Origin: Shimia sp965227725
GTDB taxonomy: Bacteria > Pseudomonadota > Alphaproteobacteria > Rhodobacterales > Rhodobacteraceae
Reading direction: 5' to 3'
Length of the DNA stretch: 64,000 nucleotides
Assembly (NCBI RefSeq): GCF_965227725.1
Contig: NZ_CBDDGH010000005.1
Span: 744,001-808,000 of the forward strand
Shown here: in pieces, positions 53,292 through 60,959 of the stretch
Position numbering within the stretch: the stretch's first letter is position 1
Layout of the letters: each line of letters starts with the position of its first letter
The notes under the pieces: model-generated
The model's database searches: none
What the model was told of the DNA's origin: nothing
Seen by the model: only the letters and a program-made list of their open reading frames with translations
Program-made: the position numbers and the translations under genes

Positions 53292-53415
53292 TTGGCCAGC
53301 GGCGGCTGCAACGCACGGTCGATTAACACAATTCAGTCGACCGAAATTCGCACCGCCGCGATACAGCCGCAATACAGACGCAATACCGACGCAGAAAAAA
53401 CTCGTTAACACCCGC

Positions 53416-53444
53416 TTGCACACGCAACGGCTCCAGACTATCTA
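53416..53444 (+). promoter_or_regulatory. Promoter of the tmRNA gene
   Basis: TTGCAC (53416-53421) and TATCTA (53439-53444) are spaced by exactly 17 bp. Transcription would begin near 53451. Confidence 0.65.
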
Positions 53445-53450
53445 AAGGGT

Positions 53451-53880
53451 GTCTCCTCGGGGACTATGGACATAAACGCGCTTGTAATAAACGGATCGGA
53501 CCCGGGGGCGGTACCCGGCGTCTCCACCAAACATCCTTCATTTGGGGATCATGGGGACGAAATAGGATCGACGGACGTCTAAAGAAGTTAGCTTTGTCTC
53601 GGCTGTCTGCCACCGTTATCGGCGAAAATCGTACAATTGCAAATGACAATCGTGCACCGGTAGCAGTCGCTGCGTAAGCAGTGCCTAACACCGAACTTTA
53701 AGCCCTGACGCTTGCAGCTTCAGGCGGGGTTCGCAGGTACCTGGCAACAGAAACCTGCACCTAATTTAGGTTAAGACACTACCCACAAACCTGACGAGAG
53801 CTTTGGAATCCAACGTGAAATTGGTTAATGGCTCAACCTTGGCGAGTGGCTACTAAGAACTTAGATCTTCAAAGGCGGTG
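53451..53880 (+). ncRNA. ssrA: Circularly permuted two-piece tmRNA
   Basis: The 3' (acceptor) part comes first: T arm CCGGG-GGCGGTA-CCCGG followed by CGTCTCC-A-CCA, with the CCA ending at 53529. A 23-nt spacer that would be removed follows. Then comes the 5' (coding) part, beginning GGGGACG at 53553, which pairs with CGTCTCC to form the acceptor stem. The tag frame starts with GCA at 53639 and ends at TAA 53675-53677, encoding ANDNRAPVAVAA. The final AVAA fits a ClpXP degron. tmRNA rescues stalled ribosomes. Outer ends are estimated from the promoter and terminator. Confidence 0.9.
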
Positions 53881-53914
53881 TCAGGCGCAAAAAACACATT
53901 TTCGCCACCTTTTG
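53877..53914 (+). terminator. Probable terminator of the tmRNA gene
   Basis: GGTG-TCA-GGCG pairs with CGCC-ACC across a 15-nt A/T-rich loop (TCA bulged) and is followed by TTTT. Confidence 0.5.
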
Positions 53915-53990
53915 ATCTAATTTTTTAACCTTTCACTTACTCTTTAATACCTAGCGTGCTCGTGGGGATAACAAAGTAGGGTTCAAAACA

Positions 53991-54422
53991 ATGACTGTGG
54001 ACAAGCAGCAAATCATCAAGGACTGGTTTCGTCGGGTCTGGATCGAACAAGATATGGACGCCATCGACGAGATGTTCCGTCCGGACAGCACCGCCGAAGG
54101 GGTTCTTCCCGGCTTTGGCGTCGGCCCTGACGACTTCCGGGAAATGGCGACCATGTATTTGGCGCTGGTCGAGGATCCGATCGTGACCGTAGACAAGGTG
54201 ATGGACGATGGCGATTGGGCCGCTGCGCTCTGGACCATGAGCATCGCCAACCCAACCGGCGGCGATCGCATCAAAGGCTTTGGCCAGCTGTTTGTCCGCT
54301 TTGAGGGCAAAGTTATGGTCGAGGCCTATAACAACTTTGATATGGTTGGATTTTTTCAGCAGCTTGGGCTTCTGCCAGAGCAAACCATCGCGCTCTGTCT
54401 GACCGGACAAAAGGTCGCCTAA
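53991..54422 (+). CDS. SnoaL/NTF2-like protein
   Basis: The 143-residue protein has the SnoaL-like cone fold pattern: two N-terminal helices (IIKDWFRRVWIEQDMDAIDE), then a polar strand region with GVGPDDFREMATMYLALVED and curved strands ending QLFVRFEGKVMVEAYNNFDM. The usual pocket Asp residues are not obviously placed. Proteins of this fold include isomerases, hydrolases and pure binding proteins. Function is unknown. Confidence 0.75.
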   Translation: MTVDKQQIIKDWFRRVWIEQDMDAIDEMFRPDSTAEGVLPGFGVGPDDFREMATMYLALVEDPIVTVDKVMDDGDWAAALWTMSIANPTGGDRIKGFGQLFVRFEGKVMVEAYNNFDMVGFFQQLGLLPEQTIALCLTGQKVA

Positions 54423-54473
54423 GACTGAAACGAATCTCTTGCATCTGTGACCCGCGTCGCTAGCCATGAGCGC

Positions 54474-55730
54474 ATGTCACAGACACCGCTTCTTTCCGAA
54501 CTTTTTCGCGTTTTTGGACGCATAGGTCTGCTGTCCTTTGGGGGTCCGGCGGCGCAAATCAGCTTGATGCATCAGGAACTGGTCGAGCGTCGCCCTTGGC
54601 TTGAGGAACGCGAGTTCCTTGGCGCCCTCTCCTTCTGTATGCTTTTGCCCGGCCCCGAGGCCATGCAGCTCGCCACTTTCTGTGGCTGGAAGCTGCGCGG
54701 CACTCTTGGCGGCCTCATCGCTGGCAGCCTGTTTGTCTTGCCCGGTGCGGCGCTAATCTTCTGCCTTGCAGCCGGTTACGCCGCTTATGGCAACCTGCCT
54801 CTGGTTGCTGCCGCCTTTGTGGGTGTCAAAGCCGCCGTGGTAGCGATCATCCTGCAAGCGCTGTTAGGTTTGTCACGCAAGGTGCTGACAAACAAATTAA
54901 ATACCGCCGTTGCACTGGTAAGCTTTCTGGCGCTTTTCTCAGCTCTCCTGCCTTTTCCGGCGGTCATTCTCATCGCTGCGGCAATCGGCTTTCTGATCCC
55001 GTCCAAAGACAGCACCCATGTCGCGGCAAGCCCGACACCATCCAGCGGCAATCCCATCATAACATCGCTCAAGGCCATCCTGGTCTGGGGCAGCCTTTGG
55101 GTCGCTCCCGTACTCTTTCTGTGGATGCAGGGGGGCTTCTTAAAAGACGTCGCGCTGTTCTTTTCAAAACTGGCGGTCGTCAGCTTTGGCGGCGCCTATG
55201 CCTTACTCGCTTACATGGTGCAGACCGTGGTGCAAGACTTCGGCTGGCTGTCGACCGATCAGATGATGGATGCGCTCGGCCTTGCCGAAACCACTCCCGG
55301 CCCGCTGATTCTTGTCACCCAATTTGTCGCAACCCTTTCCGGCGCTTTGCAGGGCGGACCATGGCTTGCCTTTGCCGCTGGGCTGACAGCACTCTGGTGC
55401 ACCTTTATCCCTTGTTTTCTCTGGATATTCACAGGTGCCCCTCATGTTGCACGCATCCTATCCGAGCCGCGCCTCAGCCACGCCCTCAGCCTGATCTCCG
55501 CAGCGGTTCTTGGCGTAATCCTCAATTTGAGCCTGTGGTTCACGCTTAATCTGCTGTTTGGAGAAACCGTGCAAACCGGCTTTGGTCCCCTGCCCGTTCT
55601 AACGAGTTTTAACCTGCAAGCCGCGCTGCTTTGTGTCCTCGCGGGCGTCGCTCTGCTCGCCCTTCGGTTGCCACTCCTCACAACACTGTTTATCAGCGCC
55701 GCAAGCGCGACAGCTTTGGGTTGGATATGA
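54474..55730 (+). CDS. chrA: Chromate transporter ChrA (two-domain form)
   Basis: I took ATG 54474 (MSQTPLLSELFRVFGRIGLL), giving 418 residues; a GTG 27 bases upstream is possible. Two homologous CHR halves are visible: FGGPAAQISLMHQELVERR with LPGPEAMQLATFCGW in the first, and FGGAYALLAYMVQTVVQDFG with ETTPGPLILVTQFV in the second. About ten to twelve membrane segments are expected. ChrA exports chromate. No chromate-responsive regulator gene is adjacent. Confidence 0.93.
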   Translation: MSQTPLLSELFRVFGRIGLLSFGGPAAQISLMHQELVERRPWLEEREFLGALSFCMLLPGPEAMQLATFCGWKLRGTLGGLIAGSLFVLPGAALIFCLAAGYAAYGNLPLVAAAFVGVKAAVVAIILQALLGLSRKVLTNKLNTAVALVSFLALFSALLPFPAVILIAAAIGFLIPSKDSTHVAASPTPSSGNPIITSLKAILVWGSLWVAPVLFLWMQGGFLKDVALFFSKLAVVSFGGAYALLAYMVQTVVQDFGWLSTDQMMDALGLAETTPGPLILVTQFVATLSGALQGGPWLAFAAGLTALWCTFIPCFLWIFTGAPHVARILSEPRLSHALSLISAAVLGVILNLSLWFTLNLLFGETVQTGFGPLPVLTSFNLQAALLCVLAGVALLALRLPLLTTLFISAASATALGWI

Positions 55731-55809
55731 TGCACTTTTTGACATGCATCATCTTTCGTTTCCCGCTCAATGAGCTATTGTCGGAATTGTAGACCATCGG
55801 AGCTAGCCC

Positions 55810-56280
55810 ATGTCCGGAACCATCGACTACGGAAACCTTATGCACCGCGCGATGCGCAGTCTGATCCAGACGGTTCTGACCGATGTGCAATCCAATGGAC
55901 TTCCGGGCGAGCACCACTTCTTCATCACCTTTGACACACAGCACCCGGATGTGGAGATCGCCGAATGGCTGGCAGACCGCTACCCTGGCGAAATGACCGT
56001 GGTGATGCAGCATTGGTATGACAATCTCACAGTCTCTGACGAAGGCTTTGCGGTCACGCTGAACTTCGGCGATTCACCTGAGCCTCTGTACATTCCTTAC
56101 AACGCCATCAAGACCTTCGTGGATCCGTCCGTCGAATTTGGCCTGCGCTTTGAAACGCAGGAGGACGAGCTGGAAGATGAAGAGCTCGACGAGCTGCCTG
56201 AGGAAATCAACCTCGAAGAGATTGTCGAAGAGCCCCGCAAAGACGCCGAAGTTGTCTCCCTGGACAGCTTCCGCAAATAG
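55810..56280 (+). CDS. sspB: SspB-like ClpXP adaptor
   Basis: This 156-residue protein matches the alphaproteobacterial SspB family. The tag-binding domain (about 1-110) includes GLPGEHHFFITFDTQHPDVE and WYDNLTVSDEGFAVTLNFGD. A long acidic linker follows, then a C-terminal ClpX-binding motif VVSLDSFRK. SspB carries ssrA-tagged proteins to ClpXP. The tmRNA gene that makes the tag lies 2 kb upstream. The gene has its own short upstream gap and no obvious operon partner. Confidence 0.92.
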   Translation: MSGTIDYGNLMHRAMRSLIQTVLTDVQSNGLPGEHHFFITFDTQHPDVEIAEWLADRYPGEMTVVMQHWYDNLTVSDEGFAVTLNFGDSPEPLYIPYNAIKTFVDPSVEFGLRFETQEDELEDEELDELPEEINLEEIVEEPRKDAEVVSLDSFRK

Positions 56281-56432
56281 CGCCTCACCGCGCCAATCGT
56301 CGCGGGCTTTGCCAATTTGCACCAGTTTGCTTGAAGTTTCAGGGCTGCGTTAGCGGTATCCCACGGTATACTGTATTGCACTTTGGCCCCATTCCGCTAT
56401 GACACTCCTGACATATTTTACCGGAGGTCACG

Positions 56433-57827
56433 ATGGCAGATACCCGCACCGAAACCGACAGCTTTGGCCCGCTGGAAGTTCCTTCTGACAAATATTGGGG
56501 CGCACAGACCCAGCGTTCGATCATGAACTTCCCGATTGGTTGGGAAAAGCAGCCGGTCGCCATCGTGCGCGCGCTTGGCGTGATCAAACAAGCTTGCGCT
56601 ATGCAGAACAAGGCCACCGGCAAGCTGGACGAGAAAATCGCAGACGCGGTGATCCAGGCAGCCTCCGAAGTGGTTGCAGGCAAGTTTGACGACAACTTCC
56701 CACTGGTTGTCTGGCAGACCGGCTCCGGCACCCAGTCCAACATGAACTCCAACGAGGTGATTGCAAACCGTGCGATCGAAATCCTCGGCGGCGTGATCGG
56801 CTCCAAAGATCCGGTACACCCCAACGATCACTGCAACATGGGTCAGTCTTCCAACGACACATTCCCAACCGCAATGCACATTGCGGCTGCAATGACCGTG
56901 CGCGACGTGCTGCTGCCCGGCCTCACCAAACTGGCCGAAGGTCTTGAGGCGAAAGCCGAAGAGTTCAGGGACATCATCAAGATTGGCCGCACCCATACCC
57001 AGGACGCGACCCCACTCACCTTGGGTCAGGAATTTGGCGGCTACGCCCACCAGATCCGCCAGGGCATTGCGCGTGTCGAAGCGGCGCTTCCGGGCATCTA
57101 TGAGCTGGCACAAGGCGGCACCGCCGTTGGCACCGGCCTGAACACCCAGAAAGGCTGGGGCGAAGCTGTGGCGGCCAACATGGCCGAAATCACCGGCCTG
57201 CCCTTCGTGACTGCACCCAACAAATTTGAAGCACTTGCGGCCCATGACGCCATGGTCTTCATGTCCGGCGCGCTCGCCACTGTTGCTGGCGCAATGTACA
57301 AAATCGCCAACGACATCCGCTTCCTTGGCTCCGGCCCACGCTCCGGTCTGGGCGAGCTGATCCTGCCGGAAAACGAGCCAGGCTCTTCCATCATGCCGGG
57401 CAAAGTGAACCCAACACAGGCCGAAGCGATGACACAGGTCGCCACGCATGTGATGGGCAACAACGCCGCGATGACCTTTGCCGGCTCTCAGGGCCACTTT
57501 GAGCTCAACGTCTACAACCCGATGATGAGCTACAACCTGCTGCAATCCATGCAGCTTCTGGGTGACGTGGCCGACAGCTTCACCGAACGTATGCTCAACG
57601 GCATCAAGGCCAACGAGCCACGCATCGACAAGCTGATGAAAGAGAGCCTCATGCTGGTGACCGCTCTGGCGCCAACCATCGGTTATGACAACGCCACCAC
57701 CGTTGCCAAAACCGCGCATAAAAACGGCACCACCCTCAAAGAAGAAGCCATCGCGCTTGGCTTTGTGGACGCGGAAACCTTTGACGCCGTTGTGCGCCCA
57801 GAGCAAATGATCGGCCCCAAAGACTGA
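56433..57827 (+). CDS. fumC: Class II fumarate hydratase
   Basis: The 464-residue iron-independent fumarase interconverts fumarate and malate. Family motifs are intact: GSGTQSNMNSNEVIANRA near residue 98, NMGQSSNDTFPTAMH near 136, RTHTQDATPLTLGQEFGGY near 187, and the signature GSSIMPGKVNPTQAEA near 318. TCCGGAGG-like CCGGAGGTC precedes the ATG. A hairpin terminator lies just downstream. Confidence 0.97.
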   Translation: MADTRTETDSFGPLEVPSDKYWGAQTQRSIMNFPIGWEKQPVAIVRALGVIKQACAMQNKATGKLDEKIADAVIQAASEVVAGKFDDNFPLVVWQTGSGTQSNMNSNEVIANRAIEILGGVIGSKDPVHPNDHCNMGQSSNDTFPTAMHIAAAMTVRDVLLPGLTKLAEGLEAKAEEFRDIIKIGRTHTQDATPLTLGQEFGGYAHQIRQGIARVEAALPGIYELAQGGTAVGTGLNTQKGWGEAVAANMAEITGLPFVTAPNKFEALAAHDAMVFMSGALATVAGAMYKIANDIRFLGSGPRSGLGELILPENEPGSSIMPGKVNPTQAEAMTQVATHVMGNNAAMTFAGSQGHFELNVYNPMMSYNLLQSMQLLGDVADSFTERMLNGIKANEPRIDKLMKESLMLVTALAPTIGYDNATTVAKTAHKNGTTLKEEAIALGFVDAETFDAVVRPEQMIGPKD

Positions 57828-57848
57828 TCTCTCAGACATAACAAAATC

Positions 57849-57880
57849 AAGGCGGTCCCTTTTGGGCCGCCTTTTCTTTT
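57849..57880 (+). terminator. Intrinsic terminator after fumC
   Basis: AAGGCGGTCCC pairs with GGGCCGCCTT (one bulged T) around a TTTT loop and runs into TTTTCTTTT. Confidence 0.8.
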
Positions 57881-57955
57881 GGAGATGTCAAATATCAGCG
57901 ACGGAATTCATGGCCGCACCCGTATCAGTTCCATATCCTGACCAACGAGCGCCCT

Positions 57956-58093
57956 ATGAAACGTCAATTTCTTCCCCCACTCTTTCTGCTGATCATCTTT
58001 GTGCTTGGCGGCCTGTCCCTCGCCTCTTCGCCGGTCTTTGCCACCGATGGCGGCTTGGCCTGCGCAAAACCTCTCGATGTGATGGGCCTCTGA
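57956..58093 (+). CDS. Tiny exported protein (45 residues)
   Basis: This short frame (MKRQFLPPLFLLIIFVLGGL...) encodes a textbook signal peptide: a basic start, a hydrophobic core, and SSPVFA as a cleavage site. Only about 16 residues follow (TDGGLACAKPLDVMGL). No strong ribosome-binding site is seen, and it might be a decayed gene. It lies between fumC and the DUF4169 gene. Confidence 0.4.
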   Translation: MKRQFLPPLFLLIIFVLGGLSLASSPVFATDGGLACAKPLDVMGL

Positions 58094-58169
58094 AAAGCTT
58101 GCAAAAAGCGTTTCGGATCAAACGCAAAGGCCTCTATGCAAATCAGGCACGCCACGATACCTTGGGTTC

Positions 58170-58355
58170 ATGGCCGAGATTATCAACCTGAACAAATTCC
58201 GCAAAGCGCGCGCACGCGCCGATCAAAAAACGCAGGCAGACGAAAACGCTGTGAAATTCGGTCGCACCAAGGCGCAGAAGCAATTGGAAGAGGCGCAGGC
58301 GGAAAAATCCGAGCGGGACTTGGACGGCAAAGAACGTAGCAAAGATCCGGAATGA
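58170..58355 (+). CDS. DUF4169 family protein
   Basis: The 61-residue product begins MAEIINLNKFRKARARADQK and continues with FGRTKAQKQLEEAQAEKSER, the charged, helical pattern of DUF4169, common in alphaproteobacteria. Its stop overlaps the next start (ATGA), so the two are translationally coupled. Function is unknown. DUF4169 genes often lie before a ribbon-helix-helix gene, as here. Confidence 0.8.
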   Translation: MAEIINLNKFRKARARADQKTQADENAVKFGRTKAQKQLEEAQAEKSERDLDGKERSKDPE

Positions 58356-58585
58356 GCCGCCCTCAAAAACGCTCGCTAACCCTGCGCGGCCACCGCACGA
58401 GCGTCTCCCTGGAAGAAGATTTCTGGCGCGCCTTCCGAGAGATCGCCGAGGAAAAATCAATTCCAATCAACGAATTGGCAGCGCAAATTGACGCAGATCG
58501 CGATCTGGAAGCAGGCCTTGCCACAGCCATCCGCCTCTACATTCTCAACCACTATCGCAGCAAATCGCGACACGCGGCGTCTTAG
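58352..58585 (+). CDS. Ribbon-helix-helix domain protein
   Basis: This 77-residue protein has the RHH pattern: the strand KRSLTLRGHRTSVSLEEDFW followed by two helices (AFREIAEEKSIPINELAAQI and LATAIRLYILNHYRS). RHH proteins bind DNA as dimers through the paired strands. It is coupled to the DUF4169 gene. It could be an autoregulator or an antitoxin-like protein, but the partner shows no toxin fold. Confidence 0.85.
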   Translation: MSRPQKRSLTLRGHRTSVSLEEDFWRAFREIAEEKSIPINELAAQIDADRDLEAGLATAIRLYILNHYRSKSRHAAS

Positions 58586-58592
58586 CCCGCAG

Positions 58593-58626
58593 GCTTCCTC
58601 TTGCCAAAAATATCCCCGCCGGAGGC
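58593..58626 (+). repeat. Dispersed intergenic repeat, copy 3
   Basis: GCTTCCTCTTGCCAA leads into AAATATCCCCGCCGGAGGC. The leader matches copy 1 and the core matches copy 2. A hairpin AGCGCCC/GGGCGCT (58627-58645) follows between the convergent RHH and sufE genes. Confidence 0.75.
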
Positions 58627-58654
58627 AGCGCCCTTTTGGGGCGCTCTCAAAGGA

Positions 58655-59065
58655 TCAGGCTGCTTCACCGGCCACAAGTCGGATACGCTCAATCATCGCG
58701 CGCAATCCGTTGGAACGTTGCGAAGACAGATGCTCATTTAACCCCAGCCGCTCCATTTCTGCGCGGGCATCCACCGCCAAGACCTCAGCCAGCGACAGCC
58801 CGTTGTAGAGTTTGCGCAACACCGCAATCAGACCGCTCACGATCATCGCGTCGCTTGCGCCCTCAAAGCTGAAAACACCGTCTTCGATCTTGGGATGCAG
58901 CCAAACCTGACTGGCGCAGCCATCCACCTTGGTCGCCGGCACGCGCAGCGCCTCATCCAGCGGGGCCATATCCTTGCCCTGCTCGATCACATAGCGATAG
59001 CGGTCTTCCCAATCCTCGATGAACTCGAAGTCTTCGACAATGTCTTCAAACGCTTGCGCAGCCAT
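58655..59065 (-). CDS. sufE: SufE-family cysteine desulfurase partner
   Basis: The 136-residue protein has the SufE fold with the sulfur-accepting cysteine in KVDGCASQVWLHP near residue 51. N-terminal DIVEDFEFIEDWEDRYRYVI is also typical. SufE takes sulfane sulfur from SufS for Fe-S cluster assembly. The suf operon itself is not in this window, so it is an unlinked copy. It converges on the RHH gene. Confidence 0.93.
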   Translation of the reverse strand: MAAQAFEDIVEDFEFIEDWEDRYRYVIEQGKDMAPLDEALRVPATKVDGCASQVWLHPKIEDGVFSFEGASDAMIVSGLIAVLRKLYNGLSLAEVLAVDARAEMERLGLNEHLSSQRSNGLRAMIERIRLVAGEAA

Positions 59066-59193
59066 AGGGTCGGCTCTCCTTCTGTCTGTCTTTCACCTAA
59101 GTGGACAGTCACAAAAGGTCCAGCCCCGCTATCCATGCTTTTCAAGCCAATACGAATAGGATAACCCATGGTGTCAAAGAATGAGGCTTATCG

Positions 59194-59700
59194 ATGCGCA
59201 CTCCAGTCCTGATTTTGCTGACCTCCACCTTGGCTTTGACCGCCTGCCAATCCCGCCTCAACCCGGTCAACTGGTTTGATGGCAGCGGCAAAAGCAACCA
59301 AGTCGTGGAAGGCAACCCGCTGATTCCCGATGCGGAGGAAGAAGGCGGCCGCTCGATCTTTGCCCGCGACGAGATTGTCGCCTACGTCGGGCAGCCGGTA
59401 ACGCAGGTCTCCAATGTCGAGGTGCACCGCGTGACCGAGGGCCAGCTTGTTATGGCGGTTGGCGTCTCTTCTGTGCATGGCACCCATGATGCCCGCCTGA
59501 TTGCCCGCGACGGCGGCGTGGAAGGTGGCGTTCTGACGCTTGATTTTCTGGCGATCCCACCCGAGAACCCGATCCTTGGCGGCTCGGATCTGACACGTGA
59601 GATCACCACCGCGGTGGTGCTGACGGATCAGCAGATGGCAGGCGTGCGCACCATTCGCGTGGCTGCAGCAAACAACACCCTGGATCGCCGCGCACGCTAA
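59194..59700 (+). CDS. Putative lipoprotein of unknown function
   Basis: The 168-residue product begins with a lipoprotein signal (MRTPVLILLTSTLALTAC, lipobox LTAC, Cys at residue 18). The mature part opens with SRLNPVNWF and has a predicted beta-rich region (VEVHRVTEGQLVMAVGVSSV). Proteins with this SRLNPxNWF-type start are frequent in Rhodobacteraceae in my recollection. It is probably outer-membrane anchored. No function is assigned. Confidence 0.75.
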   Translation: MRTPVLILLTSTLALTACQSRLNPVNWFDGSGKSNQVVEGNPLIPDAEEEGGRSIFARDEIVAYVGQPVTQVSNVEVHRVTEGQLVMAVGVSSVHGTHDARLIARDGGVEGGVLTLDFLAIPPENPILGGSDLTREITTAVVLTDQQMAGVRTIRVAAANNTLDRRAR

Positions 59701-59790
59701 AGGCGCGGCAGCTAACATCCTCACGTCAAAGGCATTTCGCCTTTAGCAGAGGTTTTCCGTGTCAGATGCTTGGGAGAGACTGGCGGTGTG

Positions 59791-59866
59791 TGGTAGGCCC
59801 GGCAGGATTTGAACCCGCAACCAAAGCGTTATGAGCGCTCTGCTCTAACCGTTGAGCTACAGGCCC
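59791..59866 (-). tRNA. tRNA with anticodon CAT (elongator Met or Ile2)
   Basis: On the minus strand the 76-nt gene folds as a complete cloverleaf: acceptor GGGCCTG/CGGGCCT with two G-T pairs, D arm GCTC/GAGC, anticodon loop CTCATAA, T arm GCGGG-TTCAAAT-CCTGC, and an encoded CCA. The D loop lacks the initiator features. The body (TTAGAGCAG...CTCATAA...TTGGTT) resembles tRNA-Ile2, whose C34 becomes lysidine, at least as much as elongator tRNA-Met. I cannot separate the two by eye. Confidence 0.92.
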
Positions 59867-59901
59867 GCCTGATGCTTGGTTATGAAATGCCAAAGACGGC
59901 G

Positions 59902-60834
59902 TCAAGCGGTCAGTTTGTTATTCGTGTTCGCCGCGACCGCCTGCCTGTGGATCGCGGCTAATTTCTCAACAAACGTATTGATCACCAGCTCAATCTTGGA
60001 GCCCGGAATGATCCGCGTTGGCGTCACTGCAAACAAATCTTTTGTCGGCGCAGCAAAGCCCGGCAGAATCTCTTCATACACGCCGTCATCCAGCTCTTTC
60101 TGGATCAACATGCGCGCGACCCGCGTGTAGCCAGCCCCTGATTTTACAGCTTTGAAAATGATGTCGGGATCATCCGCGGTAAACCCGATCCGGACCGGAG
60201 CCTGATATTCGATCCCGTCCCGCGTCACTGAAAACGAGCCCAGCGATTTGTCCTCATGGTGCTGAATGAACTTGAGCCGCTTGAGGTCTTCAGGCTTCTC
60301 CGGCCGGCCATGCTGATCCAGATAGGTTGGGCTTGCAAAAAACACCGTCTCCAACGCCGCAATCTTACGGCCGTAGCCTGAGGTTTCACCCAGCTTTCCG
60401 GCACGAATGGCCAGATCATACCCTTCACGCACCACATCCACAAAACGGTCTTCGAGCTTCAGCACAATATCCAGCTCGGCGTGCTCGTTCCCAAGCCCGA
60501 TCAGAACCGGCCCAAATACCTCTCGCCCGAGAAAATGTCCCACGCTGATCCGCAAGGTTCCCGCAACCTCGCTGCCAAGCGCATCAAGCTCCGCCAGCAT
60601 CAGATCATGGCGTTCAAGGAGCTTCAACGCATGCTCCCAAACCAGCACCCCTGCCCGCGTTGCAGAAACCCCATTGGGTGAGCGGTGCAAAAGCTGCTGA
60701 CCCATGGCGGCCTCCAACTGCCTGATCTGCTGGCTCACCGCAGACTGGGTGATCCCCCGATGCTGCCCCGCCGCAGACAAGCTGCCCTCAGCAATCGCGC
60801 TCACAAATGTCTCCAGCAGTCCCAGACGATCCAT
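59902..60834 (-). CDS. LysR-family transcriptional regulator
   Basis: The 310-residue protein has the N-terminal winged helix (MDRLGLLETFVSAIAEGSLS, RGITQSAVSQQIRQLEAAMG) and a type 2 periplasmic-binding-like effector domain (about 90-300). It resembles the CrgA/DsdC-like group with short effector loops. It is divergent from the metallo-hydrolase gene 125 bp away, so that gene is its probable target. The gap includes inverted arms ATAGT...ACTAT near 60834-60862 that may form part of its site. Confidence 0.93.
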   Translation of the reverse strand: MDRLGLLETFVSAIAEGSLSAAGQHRGITQSAVSQQIRQLEAAMGQQLLHRSPNGVSATRAGVLVWEHALKLLERHDLMLAELDALGSEVAGTLRISVGHFLGREVFGPVLIGLGNEHAELDIVLKLEDRFVDVVREGYDLAIRAGKLGETSGYGRKIAALETVFFASPTYLDQHGRPEKPEDLKRLKFIQHHEDKSLGSFSVTRDGIEYQAPVRIGFTADDPDIIFKAVKSGAGYTRVARMLIQKELDDGVYEEILPGFAAPTKDLFAVTPTRIIPGSKIELVINTFVEKLAAIHRQAVAANTNNKLTA

Positions 60835-60959
60835 AGTATTAGCATCTCTTATATCAACTATCAGGCGCAGCCCGGTACTGCGCCAGAATAGCAGTGCTAT
60901 TTCATCATCACCAGCACAAGCTGGCGAATTAACCCCTGTGAACGATATCGGAGTTCCTT

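Noticed and set aside
56418..57839. Minus-strand frame of 473 codons opposite fumC
   Set aside because: fumC is unmistakable on the plus strand; the mirror frame is His/Gly-rich with no recognisable domain.
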